Below are positions 34,266-43,867 of a DNA stretch of 64,000 bases, one piece after another. The stretch is from VAZQ01 sp963817135 (GTDB taxonomy: Bacteria; Pseudomonadota; Alphaproteobacteria; Rhizobiales; Xanthobacteraceae). Position 1 is the first letter of the stretch. Each line of letters begins with the position of its first letter. Below the pieces are notes generated by a model. It did no database searches. It was given only the letters and a program-made list of their open reading frames with translations, and had not been told where the DNA came from. The stretch is from NCBI GenBank assembly GCA_963817135.1, contig CAWFNG010000018.1, positions 62,001-126,000 of the forward strand, read 5' to 3'. Both the position numbers and the translations under genes were made by a program.

Positions 34266-35420
34266 ATGAATGCATTCATCGCGATCGTCTTCGCAAGCCT
34301 GCTTTCGCGCCTCGGCTATCAAATGGCGCGAACTCCGGTGCTGCCCATCTTCGCGCTGATCTGGGCGCCACGCCGGAACTCATCGGCGTAATCGTCGCGG
34401 CGTCCACCATCACCGGCGTCTTTTTCAAGCTACCATCGGGCGCGCTCTCCGATGTGCTCGGCCGCAAGCGCATGATGGTACTGGGTGCGGTCTTCTTCGC
34501 GGCGCCGCCCTTCCTTTATCCGTTCGTCCACGATCCCGGGTCGCTGCTCGCGCTGCGCTTCGTCCACGGCTTCGCTACTGCGATCTTCTCCCAGGTCGCC
34601 TCGGCCTATGTGGCGAGTCTCGGTGAGACTGGGCGCGGGGCTCGGCTGGGCTGGTTCTCATCGGCGAACGACATCGGCGCGACCGGAGGGCCGCTCATCG
34701 GCGGGTTCGTGCTTTATTTCACGGCCAGCTATTCGGTGACCTATCTTCTGGTGGGCGTGCTCGGTGTGCTTACATTATTTGTGGTCTTGCTGCTGCCCGA
34801 TGCCGATCGCCAGGTACGCAATCTAAAGACTTTAGCCGCACGAACTGGGAGTCGGCAAGGCGTCGCCGAGGTGTTCAGGACACCGCCGATCTTCGTCGCG
34901 GCCGGCATCGAAGCCGTGATGTATCTCGGCTACGGTGCCTTTCTCGGCTTTCTTCCGATCTACGCCAAGGAGGTAGGGCTCAACGATGCCGCGATCGCAA
35001 TCGTCCTCGGCACACAGCTGGCCATGGCCATGGTGGCGAAGCCGATCACTGGCCGCGTGTCTGATCGGGTGGGCCGAATACCTGTCATCATCGGTGGCCT
35101 CCTCGTTTGCGCTATCGCGCTTCCGTTGATTTTTCGGAGCGAAAGTCTGATGGCTTCGTCTCTTAGCGCCGCTGCTCGGCCTCGGCGTCGGCGCGGTCAC
35201 GCCGGTGACCAATGCTTTGATCGCCGATCTTGCCTCGACACGCGCCTGGGCGCCGCGATGGGTGTGTTCGGAACCATCTGGGACATCGGCGAGGCGGCGG
35301 GACCGATGATCGCAGGAATTCCTGATCGGCGGATTTGGCATGCGGCGACCTTCGACGTGTTCGCTGCCATAACCGCCGCGGCTGCGGTTGGGCTGATTGC
35401 GCTGGCACGTGATCCCAGAG
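34266..35420 (+). pseudogene. MFS transporter with several frameshifts
   Basis: An MFS drug-exporter-like protein starting MNAFIAIVFASLLSRLGYQMA. A shift near 34365 leads to the long open stretch LIGVIVAASTITGVFFKLPS, GALSDVLGRKRMMVLGAVFF (the conserved helix 2-3 loop) to about 35150. After that, GLGVGAVTPVTNALIADLAS, GAAMGVFGTIWDIGEAAGPM and TFDVFAAITAAAAVGLIALA lie in alternating frames, so at least three more shifts are needed. It would have about 385 residues and twelve helices. As in the RND genes, residue-level conservation is good. Confidence 0.75.
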
Positions 35421-35885
35421 GGAGATTTCCGGCCGCGCGCCGCGCAGGAATCTCCCATGATCCTCGTAGAGTGCCGACTGCGCGGCAACTCTCGCCGAAG
35501 CGCTGGCGCCGCAGTGATAGGAAAACTGGTGCGATGTCACCTCGGTTACCTGATGGTTCACATTTTCGGATTGGTGAGTGTCGTCCGCTCAAGAGGTGAT
35601 TTTTATCATCGTCCAACAAAATCCAAATGCCGTCGTTCCTGATGCCATCAATGCCTTGATCCCGTCCGAAATCCGGCTGCAATCGTTTCCGCCGGAAGCC
35701 GAAGCCATCGCACCGCGACTTCACGAACTCGGCTATGTCGTCATCGAGGGGCTGATTGCAATCGTGGATCAGCGCAGTCACCAAGATCAGGCCAGGGTCA
35801 AGACCCACACAAGCGCCAAGCCCACGAGCGGGTATTTCTAGCGCGGAATCGTAAGCCCGAGTTCTCGGTTCTTGTTTTTGTTCCG
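35421..35885. other. Stretch without a supported gene
   Basis: After the broken MFS gene there are open frames on both strands (for example a plus-strand frame with NPNAVVPDAINALIPSEIRL), but none has a ribosome site and a recognisable family pattern. It may hold remnants. Confidence 0.4.
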
Positions 35886-36071
35886 CTATTTTTTCCGACA
35901 ATGGTTCATGCAGATGTCGTAATTGGTCTTGCATGCGCCCTGCGTGTGAGCTTTAACGCAAGCTGCATAATCTTCGCGACATAGTTTGCAATCTTGCGAT
36001 TGTGCTGCCGCTGCCGTATGGCTAACGAAGCAAAGGCCAACTAGCACCAGCAGAGCGGCAAAAGTTCTCAT
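35886..36071 (-). CDS. Small exported cysteine-rich protein
   Basis: A 61-residue secreted peptide. A signal peptide (MRTFAALLVLVGLCFVSHTA) precedes a mature part with five to six cysteines in CKLCREDYAACVKAH and CKTNYDICMNHCRKK, spaced as two CxxxC-like helices that could pair by disulphides. The ATG at 36071 has AAGGACC upstream. The cysteines could also bind metal. No family is recognised. It lies in the metal island but stands alone. Confidence 0.65.
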   Translation of the reverse strand: MRTFAALLVLVGLCFVSHTAAAAQSQDCKLCREDYAACVKAHTQGACKTNYDICMNHCRKK

Positions 36072-36392
36072 GATGGTCCTTCTCCCTGTGTTAGCCCGCC
36101 CTCTCATCACAGGCGGCGCGCAGGCCACAGGCGGGCTTTAGCACGTCGCCAACAGACAATCTTTTGCGATCGAGCCATCCCTACGCGGGGAATCCTGCTC
36201 CAGTCCTGATGCCGCAGGCCGCCGGCCCCCCAGACACGCTGCTAATTGCGCAGTCTGCCGAAATTCCAATCTATTTCGGCAAGAAGGCGCGATTACAAAT
36301 GAAATTTTGTTCCGCTGTCTATGAACAAAATTAATGGCTCCCGGCGCCGCACTATTTTTCACCCTGCGCAGGCAGAATGAAGGGATGGACCC
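36072..36392. other. Intergenic stretch
   Basis: No gene, repeat or terminator is evident. It separates divergent small genes and probably contains both promoters. Confidence 0.4.
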
Positions 36393-36656
36393 GTGGATTG
36401 GTGGGTCGTCAAGATTTTCGCAGTGGGTTTGTACGTGGCACTCTTGAACCCAACAGCAGCAAATGCGCAGGCGGTCGGTCTTAGGTGCGCAATCGGCGGT
36501 GAAGAAGCGCCCGCATCATTCGCTGTAGATGAAAAAAACAAGACTATAAACACTGGCAAGGCAAAGCTGCCCGCACAAATAAATGCTCGAACGATCACGT
36601 GGCGTGAAGATGGCGTACTTAGGGTGATCGAAGTGCCGCCAGAGAACGATAGATAA
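36393..36656 (+). CDS. Small exported protein, unknown
   Basis: An 87-residue protein starting at a GTG with a signal peptide (VVKIFAVGLYVALLNPTAANAQA). The mature part has GLRCAIGGEEAPASFAVDEK, INARTITWREDGVLRVIEVP, which looks like a small beta domain. Only one cysteine remains in the mature form. A GGCAGAATGAAGGGATGG stretch upstream gives a possible ribosome site. No family is recognised. Confidence 0.5.
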   Translation: MDWWVVKIFAVGLYVALLNPTAANAQAVGLRCAIGGEEAPASFAVDEKNKTINTGKAKLPAQINARTITWREDGVLRVIEVPPENDR

Positions 36657-36730
36657 GAACATGCCGCCAGAGAACAACAGATAAGGCCAATCGATTTGGC
36701 CTCGGGTCCATACGACAAACACCGTTAACC

Positions 36731-37654
36731 TCAAGTTTTTGATTTTCGCAGCTGTGCCGCCTTGTCGTCTTGGACCTGTTCGATGAGCCACGAGCGGAAC
36801 TGGCTGATCTTTGGCGCGTCGGCAGCGGATTTTCGACACACGATCCAATAGGCGAATTCAGCCGGGACCGCTTCCTGCAGCGGACGCGCCAGACGGCCCG
36901 CGATGAGGTCAAGCGAAGCAAGAGCCGTTCGAGCCAAGGCAATCCCTTGCCCAGAAACAGCGGCATCGATCGCAAGCGCAGTTTGATCGAAGACTGGGCC
37001 TCGTTCATTCGATGGAGGCTCAATCCCGAAAGAAGCCAACCAATCGCGCCAGTGCTTGCGGCTCCTGTCGTGAACGAGAACGTGATTCATCAGGTCTGCG
37101 GGTGTGCGAATGGGTGGACCGGCTTGCAACAGCGAGGGACTGCATGCCGGGAACAGTTCTTCCACGCATAATCGCGTCACATGCAGGTCCGGCCAGTGCC
37201 CGTTTCCGTGCCTCACCGCAAGATCGATGTCCTCGCGGTTGAAATCTACGTGCTGCAATGAAGCACTGATGCGCAGATCAAGATTTGGGTGCGTGATCGA
37301 AAAGCCCCCCAGCCGGGGGACCAGCCACTTGCTCGCGAAGTTCGGGGAGACGGTCACGGTCAGGACCGACGGCCGCTCCAGACGAACCAAGTCTTCTGCT
37401 GTTCTCAAGCGCTCGAGAGAATCTCTCACGAGCGGCAGGTATTTTCCCCCAGCCTCCGTGAGCCTGAGGCCGCGCGCTTCGCGTTCGAACAATTTCACGC
37501 CAAGACGCGCTTCCAGAGTGTTCACCTGGTGGCTGATGGCGCCCTGCGTCTGGCTGAGCTCCTTTGCGGCGCCAGTGAAGCTCAGCGTTCGCGCAGCGGT
37601 TTCGAACGCGCGGAGAGCGGCAAGCGATGGGGGCATCCAAATCCGTTGAGGCAT
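36731..37654 (-). CDS. LysR-family regulator, GcvA-like
   Basis: A 307-residue GcvA-type regulator: helix-turn-helix PPSLAALRAFETAARTLSFTGAAKELSQTQGAISHQ, effector domain FASKWLVPRLGGFSITHPNLDLRISAS and ALAIDAAVSGQGIALARTAL. It is the closest relative in the window of the regulator at 24262. It is divergent from the rhodanese-ChrB gene at 37746 (91-base gap), the first gene of the chromate operon, so it probably controls it. The shared operator motif of the other three loci is not clear in this gap, so its site may differ. Confidence 0.9.
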   Translation of the reverse strand: MPQRIWMPPSLAALRAFETAARTLSFTGAAKELSQTQGAISHQVNTLEARLGVKLFEREARGLRLTEAGGKYLPLVRDSLERLRTAEDLVRLERPSVLTVTVSPNFASKWLVPRLGGFSITHPNLDLRISASLQHVDFNREDIDLAVRHGNGHWPDLHVTRLCVEELFPACSPSLLQAGPPIRTPADLMNHVLVHDRSRKHWRDWLASFGIEPPSNERGPVFDQTALAIDAAVSGQGIALARTALASLDLIAGRLARPLQEAVPAEFAYWIVCRKSAADAPKISQFRSWLIEQVQDDKAAQLRKSKT

Positions 37655-37745
37655 TAATTGCGTTCATACACCTCTCAATAAAAATGGCTTGTAATCGAGG
37701 ACTCCGGCGGTCAAATCACCATAGAAATTTTGCAGGGCTGCCGCA

Positions 37746-38561
37746 ATGATTTCTGCCAGCACTCCGTCCGATCTCGCCAAAGTTGCGGGTACCGCGAGGG
37801 CCCCACTGCTGATCGATGTGCGTCGCGAGGAAATCTTCAAAGCCGCCGATGAGATGATCGCGGGCGCGATCCGCCGTTCGCCCGATGCCGTTGAGCAATG
37901 GCAGAGCGATCTTCCTGATCGTAGGCCGGTGGTGGTCTATTGCGTGCACGGAGAGCGAGTGAGCCAAGGCGTTTGCCTGGCTCTCGGGAACAAAGGAATT
38001 GGAGCGTCTTACCTTGCCGGGGGCATTGCCGCGTGGACCGACCAAAAGCTCCCTATCCGACGTAAGCTGGAAAACGAGGCGCAAGCTCCCTCGAAGTGGG
38101 TGACCCGCGAGCGGCCAAAAATCGACCGCATCGCCTGTCCTTGGCTGATCCGCCGTTTCATTGATCCCACCGCAACATTCATCTACGTGCCCGCTGATCG
38201 CGTTTTGGCATCTGCAAACGAGACTGGCGCTATACCATACGATGTAGCCGGTGTTGAATTTACCCACGAAGATGATGGCTGCTCCTTCGACACATTCTTG
38301 CGCGTCTATGGTATTGCCGATCCGGCGCTCGACCACCTCGCCAAGATCGTTCGCGGCGCAGATACCTCCCGGCATGATCTGACCCCGCAATGTGGCGGCC
38401 TGTTTGCAATCTCGCTTGGGCTGTCGGCAAACTTTCCGGACGATCATGAGATGCTGGAACACGGGATGGTGATCTACGACGCACTTTACACCTGGTGTCG
38501 TAGCCTTCAGGACGAGACGCACAACTGGCCGCCTGAGAGGAAAAGGACGCGACGTGTCTGA
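37746..38561 (+). CDS. chrB: Rhodanese-ChrB fusion, first gene of the chromate operon
   Basis: A 271-residue fusion. The rhodanese (residues 1-110) has LLIDVRREEIFKAADEMI and active-site Cys in VVVYCVHGERVSQG. The ChrB domain (residues 115-260) has KWVTRERPKIDRIACPWLIR, CSFDTFLRVYGI and IVRGADTSRHDLTPQCGGL. ChrB proteins regulate or assist chromate export by ChrA. Its stop overlaps the GTG start of chrA (38554), so translation is coupled. It is divergent from the LysR at 36731. The sister fusion at 22870 lacks a ChrA neighbour. Confidence 0.9.
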   Translation: MISASTPSDLAKVAGTARAPLLIDVRREEIFKAADEMIAGAIRRSPDAVEQWQSDLPDRRPVVVYCVHGERVSQGVCLALGNKGIGASYLAGGIAAWTDQKLPIRRKLENEAQAPSKWVTRERPKIDRIACPWLIRRFIDPTATFIYVPADRVLASANETGAIPYDVAGVEFTHEDDGCSFDTFLRVYGIADPALDHLAKIVRGADTSRHDLTPQCGGLFAISLGLSANFPDDHEMLEHGMVIYDALYTWCRSLQDETHNWPPERKRTRRV

Positions 38562-39952
38562 ACTCTCCGTTGCCGAACGTGCTCACTCCATTCCACGCCA
38601 CGGCGTATCGCTCAACGAGGCGTTCCGGGTCTGGCTCCGAGTTCGCGATGTTGAGCTTCGGCGGTCCTGCGGGCCAGATCGCGGTCATGCACCGCATTCT
38701 GGTCGAGGAAAAGCGCTGGATTTCGGAAAGCCGTTTCCTGCACGCACTCAATTACTGCATGCTGCTGCCGGGCCCGGAGGCACAGCAGCTCGCCACGTAT
38801 GTGGGCTGGTTGATGCACCGGACCTTGGGCGGGGTCATGGCCGGCGGACTTTTCGTGGTTCCCGGCATCATCTCGATAATGGCGCTGAGCTATATCTACG
38901 CCGCCTATGGCAAGGTGCCGGTTATCGTCGCGCTGTTCTTCGGGCTCAAGGCGGCGGTTCTCGCGATCGTGCTGGAGGCTGTGTTTCGAATCGGCAAGCG
39001 ATCGCTCAAGAATAATGCGATGCGCGTGCTCGCCGCGGCTGCATTTGTCGGCATCTTCTTTTTCAATTTTCCATTTCCTATCATCATTCTCGGCGCAGCT
39101 CTGATCGGGTTTGTCGGCGCTTGGAGTGGCGCCAAGATATTTCAAGTCAAGAGCAGCCACGGCAACGGCAAAAAAGATGGCGGCTTGGTCGACAGCCTGT
39201 TGGGTGAGGAGTTGCCCGAGCATGCGCAGCCGACCGTGACGCGGGCATTGCTGGCGTCAAGCATATGGCTTGCCCTTTGGCTCATCCCCGTGATTGCGCT
39301 GCTCGTCACTTTGGGCCGCGGCAATGTCTTCAGCGAGATTGCCGTCTTCTTCAGCAAGATGGCGATGGTGACTTTCGGCGGCGCCTATGCGGTGCTTTCC
39401 TACGTGGCGCAGCAAGCAGTCGAAAATTACAGCTGGCTGAAACCCGGTGAAATGCTCGATGGCCTCGGCATGGCCGAGACCACACCTGGGCCGCTGATCA
39501 TGGTGCTGCAGTTCGTGGGCTTTATCGCTGCGTACCGCGACCCCGGTGCGCTTTCGCCGATGATGGCGGGGACGCTGGGCGGACTGCTCGCGACCTGGGT
39601 TACGTTCACGCCGTGTTTTCTCTGGATTTTTCTGGGTGCACCCTTTGTCGAGGTGCTACGCGACAACAAGCCGCTCAACGGTGCCCTTTCAGCGATCACT
39701 GCGGCCGTGGTCGGAGTGGTCCTCAACCTCGCGATCTGGTTCGCGCTGCATACCGTCTTTCGTGAAGTGACTCCGGTGCATGCCTATGGGCTCGTATTCG
39801 ACATGCCGGTATTCGCAAGCGTGGATCCGTGGGCGCTCGCCCTGTCAGTTGCCGCGATCATAGCGATCTTCCGGTTCAAAACAGGGATGATCCGCACACT
39901 GGGCGCTTGTTGCGGTGCCGGCATCGTCCTCTATCTAATAGGTGTCATTTAA
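38554..39952 (+). CDS. chrA: Chromate transporter ChrA, frameshifted near the N-terminus
   Basis: A long-chain ChrA of about 465 residues made of two homologous CHR domains, each with the signature FGGP or FGGA and LPGPEAQQLATYVGW or TTPGPLIMVLQFVGF. The N-terminus (SLNEAFRVWLRV) reads from the GTG at 38554, but from about 38645 the protein continues in the next frame (MLSFGGPAGQIAVMHR). A single-base indel between 38630 and 38650 breaks it. An internal ATG start would lose the first 30 residues and has no ribosome site. ChrA exports chromate by antiport. It may be functional if the shift is an assembly error. Confidence 0.85.
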
Positions 39953-40045
39953 TATTGCCGGATTGGAACGACGCGGAGCGCTTGTTCGTTCAGTCAAGGC
40001 CGGAGAGCAATACCGGACAACCGAATAAAGCAAGGAGGACGCAAG

Positions 40046-40933
40046 ATGCGCACTGTTTACATCCTCGCGATCTGCGCCGTCGCGATAATCGGCACCCCTG
40101 CCGTCGCCCAGAACATCGACTGGAATAAAGTCGATGAAGCGGCGGGAAGAACCGCGGCGGTAAGCGGCGACGTTCATCGCTACGGATTTCCGCGCTCCGA
40201 CCTGCAAGTGACACTCGATGGCGTTGCCATCAAGCCGGCTTTGGCGCTGGGCGGCTGGGCCGCCTTCAAGCCCGCCCATGGCGGCGCAATGGTCATGGGT
40301 GATCTCGTCCTCCTGGAGACGGAAATCAATCCGGTCATGGCCAAATTGATCGAGAACGGGTTGGAGATCACCGCGGTGCATAATCATCTGCTGCGGGCAA
40401 GCCCTGCGACTTTTTACATGCACATCGGCGGGCACGGCGATCCGGTCAAGATGGCAGCGGCGCTGCGCACGGCGCTCGCGGAGAGCAAGACCCCGTTGAC
40501 GGCGTCGCCGCCTCCCGCTTCCCAGCCCGCAATCGATCTCGATACCGCCCAGATCGATCAGATCATCGGCGGCAAGGGGCAGCCGAACGGCGGCATTTAT
40601 CAGATCGCCGCGCCGCGCCGCGATGCGGTCACCGAGAACGGGACGAAGCTCGATCCGGCCGGACCGCTGGGCGTGTCTACAGCGATGAACTTCCAACCTA
40701 CCGGAAACGGCAAAGCGGCCATTACCGGCGATTTCGTTTTGCTCGAGAACGAAGTCAATCCGGTGATCAAGGCGCTGCGGGAAAATGGCATCGAGGTCAC
40801 GGCGCTGCACAGCCACATGCTGATGGAGCAGCCGCGGCTGTTCTTCATGCATTTCTGGGCAAACGACGATGCGCTCAAGCTCGCGCGCGGGCTGCGCGCG
40901 GCGCTCGATAAAACGGCGAGAGCGAGGAGCTGA
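40046..40933 (+). CDS. DUF1259 (LppY/LpqO) exported protein
   Basis: A 295-residue exported protein with a signal peptide (MRTVYILAICAVAIIGTPAVAQ) and two copies of the DUF1259 module. Copy 1 has GDLVLLETEINPVMAKLIEN and ITAVHNHLLRASPATFYMHI; copy 2 has GDFVLLENEVNPVIKALREN and VTALHSHMLMEQPRLFFMHF. The duplicated H-N-H and H-S-H clusters are likely metal sites. AAGGAGGACGCAAG precedes the ATG. It sits in the chromate operon between chrA and an ABC transporter. Function is unknown. Confidence 0.9.
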   Translation: MRTVYILAICAVAIIGTPAVAQNIDWNKVDEAAGRTAAVSGDVHRYGFPRSDLQVTLDGVAIKPALALGGWAAFKPAHGGAMVMGDLVLLETEINPVMAKLIENGLEITAVHNHLLRASPATFYMHIGGHGDPVKMAAALRTALAESKTPLTASPPPASQPAIDLDTAQIDQIIGGKGQPNGGIYQIAAPRRDAVTENGTKLDPAGPLGVSTAMNFQPTGNGKAAITGDFVLLENEVNPVIKALRENGIEVTALHSHMLMEQPRLFFMHFWANDDALKLARGLRAALDKTARARS

Positions 40934-40957
40934 GCTTCCCTCGGGCGGTATTGGCTT

Positions 40958-41710
40958 ATGGCAGTATCGTCCGTCATCACGAGCCTGCCGCATGCCGAGC
41001 CGGCGACTGCGCTGATGCGGATCGCCGGTTTGAGCAAACGCTACGGCGAACAGCGCGCGCTGGCCGGTGTCTCCTTTGACGTAGACGTAAGCGAAGTGCT
41101 CGGCGTGATCGGGCCGAACGGGGCTGGCAAGACAACGCTCTTGGAGACGATCGCCGGCATCCTGTCGGCTGATGCCGGCGATGTGCTCTGGCACGGCGCG
41201 CCCGTCTCTCAGGCTCACCGGCGAAATGCAGTCTTCTACCTGCCCGACGGACTGCGACCATGGGACGATCAATTCGTGGTGCGCGTCCTTGAGTTCTTCG
41301 CGGCGGTCTACGGGCACGGGCAAAGCTGCGTAGCCGAAACGATTCGTTCAGTAGGTCTTTCGCCAGTACTGGACAAACGCATCAGCACATTATCGAAAGG
41401 ATATGGCCGTCGACTCATGTTGGCGCTCGCGCTGCTGACGCCGCAGCCGGTCCTTCTCATGGACGAGCCGTTCGATGGCTTCGATCTCCGGCAAACCCGC
41501 GAGATCATGGGCGTGCTCCGTGACGTTGCCAGCCGGGGACGCAGCCTCGTTCTTGCCATCCATCAATTGACGGACGCCGAACGCATCTGCGACCGGTTCG
41601 TATTGCTGGCGGATGGCCAGGTTCGCGGCATTGGCACAATGAACGAGCTTCGCGCGCGAACTGGAAAAGCCTCAGCCAGATTGGAGGACGTGTTCCTTGC
41701 GCTCACCTGA
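40958..41710 (+). CDS. ABC transporter ATP-binding protein
   Basis: A 250-residue ABC ATPase. Walker A is GPNGAGKTT, the signature is LSKGYGRRLMLAL (S-K-G-Y rather than S-G-G-Q, as in NosF-type exporters), Walker B is VLLMDEPFDGFD and the H-loop is AIHQ. The layout is that of exporters acting on lipids, peptides or copper-enzyme assembly. The permease gene overlaps its 3' end by 14 bases, so they act together. It follows DUF1259 by 24 bases in the operon. Confidence 0.9.
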   Translation: MAVSSVITSLPHAEPATALMRIAGLSKRYGEQRALAGVSFDVDVSEVLGVIGPNGAGKTTLLETIAGILSADAGDVLWHGAPVSQAHRRNAVFYLPDGLRPWDDQFVVRVLEFFAAVYGHGQSCVAETIRSVGLSPVLDKRISTLSKGYGRRLMLALALLTPQPVLLMDEPFDGFDLRQTREIMGVLRDVASRGRSLVLAIHQLTDAERICDRFVLLADGQVRGIGTMNELRARTGKASARLEDVFLALT

Positions 41711-43079
41711 ACTAGCTGCGCCTCACCACGCTCATATGCGCCCGTTGCTCGGCAAGGAGCTGCGGGAAGCGCTGAGCGGTCGCGCGCTGTGGACCATGCT
41801 GCTCGTTCTGTGCCCGCTTGTGGGCTATAGCTTCTTCCAGGCGGTTGCTCTTTACAGCGAGGCAAGTGCATCTGCCCGCGATTCGCCGACCCTCGCAAGC
41901 GGGCTTTCTCCACTCGATGGTGTGCTCGTGCCGAGTTTTGGCGCGCTCTATCTGGCGGTCACTTTGCTGTTCCCATTTGTGGCCATTCGAACGCTAGGCC
42001 AAGAAAAAGAAACGGGCGCGCTGCGGCTCCTCGTTCAGTTGCCCTATCGCGTGCCCACGCTGATTGCTGCCAAGATCGCTGCAATCTCTATTGCGTGGCT
42101 TATCTCGATAATCCCGCTGGTCTCTGTCTTGATCGTATGGGCCGTGCTTGGCGGGCATCTCTATGCGCCGGAGACTCTCAATCTTCTCTTCGGTCATCTC
42201 CTGTATGGCCTTTTGGTTGGGGCAATCGCGTTATTTGCTGCCGCTGTTTCCGATAGTGCGGCAACTGCGGCGATCATTGCGCTTGCATTCACCATCGGCT
42301 CCTGGGTTTTGGATTTTGCGTTGGCAGGCCAACCCGGTGTGCTCGAATGGATTTCGCGGCTGTCGCTCACCCAGACGCTGCGGAGCTTCGAGCAGGGACT
42401 TCTCTCGTTTAGCATGTTGCTCGGTATCCTCGTTGGAATCTGCGGTTTTACGGCGCTTGCCGCGGTATGGCTGCATCCGGGTCAACCGCTGCAAACCAAG
42501 CTCACCCGGTCGATCATCTGTGTGGCCATCATCGCCGCGGTGCTCGCCTTGGCCACGCAAATCAGAACATCCATCGATCTCAGCGAAGATCGACGCAATT
42601 CATTTCCGGCCGCCGATCAACGCGCGCTTGCCGAGCTTCGCGAGCCGTTGGTCATCACCGTTCGTCTGGCGCCCGAAGATCCGCGCTATGTCGACCTGCG
42701 TCGCAACGTGCTGTCCAAATTGCAGCGCGTACTGCCCCACGTCACGGTTCACTTGGCTGCCACGGGCCAGACCATGGTCGGCAGCACAAGCGACGAGGCT
42801 TATGGGGAGATCGAATTTTCCTATGGCGGAAGGATAGCGAAGACCCGATCGACCAGTCATCGCGAAGCCTTGCCGCTCCTTTATGCGCTTGCAGGCAAGC
42901 CTATTCCGACGCCGCTCCCCGGCGAGAACTATCCGGGCTATCCATTGATTACCGGCGGCGAGCTTACGCTACTTTGGTTCTTTGGCGCGCTCCCGCTGTT
43001 GATCGCCATCACCTGGTGGTGGAGCCGCCGCGTTCCACGCATTCCCCGACAACTTGTTCAAGATGGAGGTCAGTCATGA
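41697..43079 (+). CDS. ABC permease with a GldG-like extracytoplasmic domain
   Basis: A 460-residue protein. Residues 1-270 hold six membrane helices of the ABC-2/NosY type (LLGKELREALSGRALWTMLL, TLGQEKETGALRLLVQLPYR). Residues 290-420 form a soluble domain (IDLSEDRRNSFPAADQRALA, SKLQRVLPHVTVHLAATG) like the GldG region of gliding exporters, and one or two helices end the protein. TTG at 41697 is taken as start because GGAGGA lies before it; ATG at 41736 is an alternative without a ribosome site. Fusing the permease and the GldG-like module in one chain is unusual. Confidence 0.75.
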   Translation: MRSPELAAPHHAHMRPLLGKELREALSGRALWTMLLVLCPLVGYSFFQAVALYSEASASARDSPTLASGLSPLDGVLVPSFGALYLAVTLLFPFVAIRTLGQEKETGALRLLVQLPYRVPTLIAAKIAAISIAWLISIIPLVSVLIVWAVLGGHLYAPETLNLLFGHLLYGLLVGAIALFAAAVSDSAATAAIIALAFTIGSWVLDFALAGQPGVLEWISRLSLTQTLRSFEQGLLSFSMLLGILVGICGFTALAAVWLHPGQPLQTKLTRSIICVAIIAAVLALATQIRTSIDLSEDRRNSFPAADQRALAELREPLVITVRLAPEDPRYVDLRRNVLSKLQRVLPHVTVHLAATGQTMVGSTSDEAYGEIEFSYGGRIAKTRSTSHREALPLLYALAGKPIPTPLPGENYPGYPLITGGELTLLWFFGALPLLIAITWWWSRRVPRIPRQLVQDGGQS

Positions 43080-43802
43080 GAACAACCAGGCGCGCGATCA
43101 CTGTGGCAGTCGCAGGCGTCGGGCTCACGGCATTGCTTTTGAGCGCCAGTGCCGTCCAACCGCTGAAGATCGACTTTTCCGATGAGACGATCGGCGCAGA
43201 GCCGAAATCGTTTCTGAGCGTCGTCGGCGTCTGGCGCATCGAGGCCGACGGCAACAACAAGGTGCTCGTGGTCGATGGGCGGCAATGGCGAGAGGGACAG
43301 ACGGCAGCGGGAATAGCCGACAAGGCGCGCGCGCTTTATGGCGAGCGCTATGCCGAGTTCCTCGACCGCGTGCAGGCCTATGCCTATTTCCCTTATGCCG
43401 TGGCCAAGGACGTCGCGGATTTCCGCGATGGAGAAATCGTCGGTGCGCTTCGAAGGCATCTCCGGTCGCATCGATCAGGGAGCGGGAATCCTCTTCAATC
43501 TCAAGCAGAACGGAGACTACCTGACCGTTCGTGCGAACCCTCTCGAAAACAATCTGGTTCTATGGAAATTCGAAAAGGGCACCCGTTCGTCGGTGAAATG
43601 GATCCGCAACACACCCACTCCAACGCGCCAGTGGCACGATCTCAAGGTGCGTATCGCCGGACCGAAGGTCGAGGGCTATCTCGACGGCAAGCTCTATCTT
43701 GAACACACCCTCCCGGAGCCGGTCTCCGGCCGCATCGGTCTGTGGTCGAAAGCAGACAGTCACATGTATTTCGACGATTACACCGTCATCCCGAGCGATT
43801 GA
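43076..43802 (+). CDS. DUF1080-like exported protein, one frameshift
   Basis: The start ATG overlaps the permease stop (ATGA) and GGAGGT precedes it. Residues 1-120 (signal peptide AVAGVGLTALLLSASAV, KIDFSDETIGAEPKSFLSVV, VAKDVADFRDGEI) read in one frame; from about 43440 the protein continues in the next frame (SVRFEGISGRIDQGAGILFN, NPLENNLVLWKFEKG, IGLWSKADSHMYFDDYTV). A one-base indel near 43437-43445 breaks it. The fold matches the gene at 33619 (DUF1080-like beta sandwich). It is the fourth gene after chrA in the operon, exported to the periplasm. Confidence 0.75.
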
Positions 43803-43867
43803 GAAGAGGATCGGCCAGCGTGCCGTAAAATTTTACCGACATCTTGATCAACATCCGGAGGAATCAG

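Noticed and set aside
35197..35934. A 245-codon minus-strand frame near the end of the MFS gene
   Set aside because: Most of it is antisense to MFS sequence that can still be read on the plus strand despite frameshifts.
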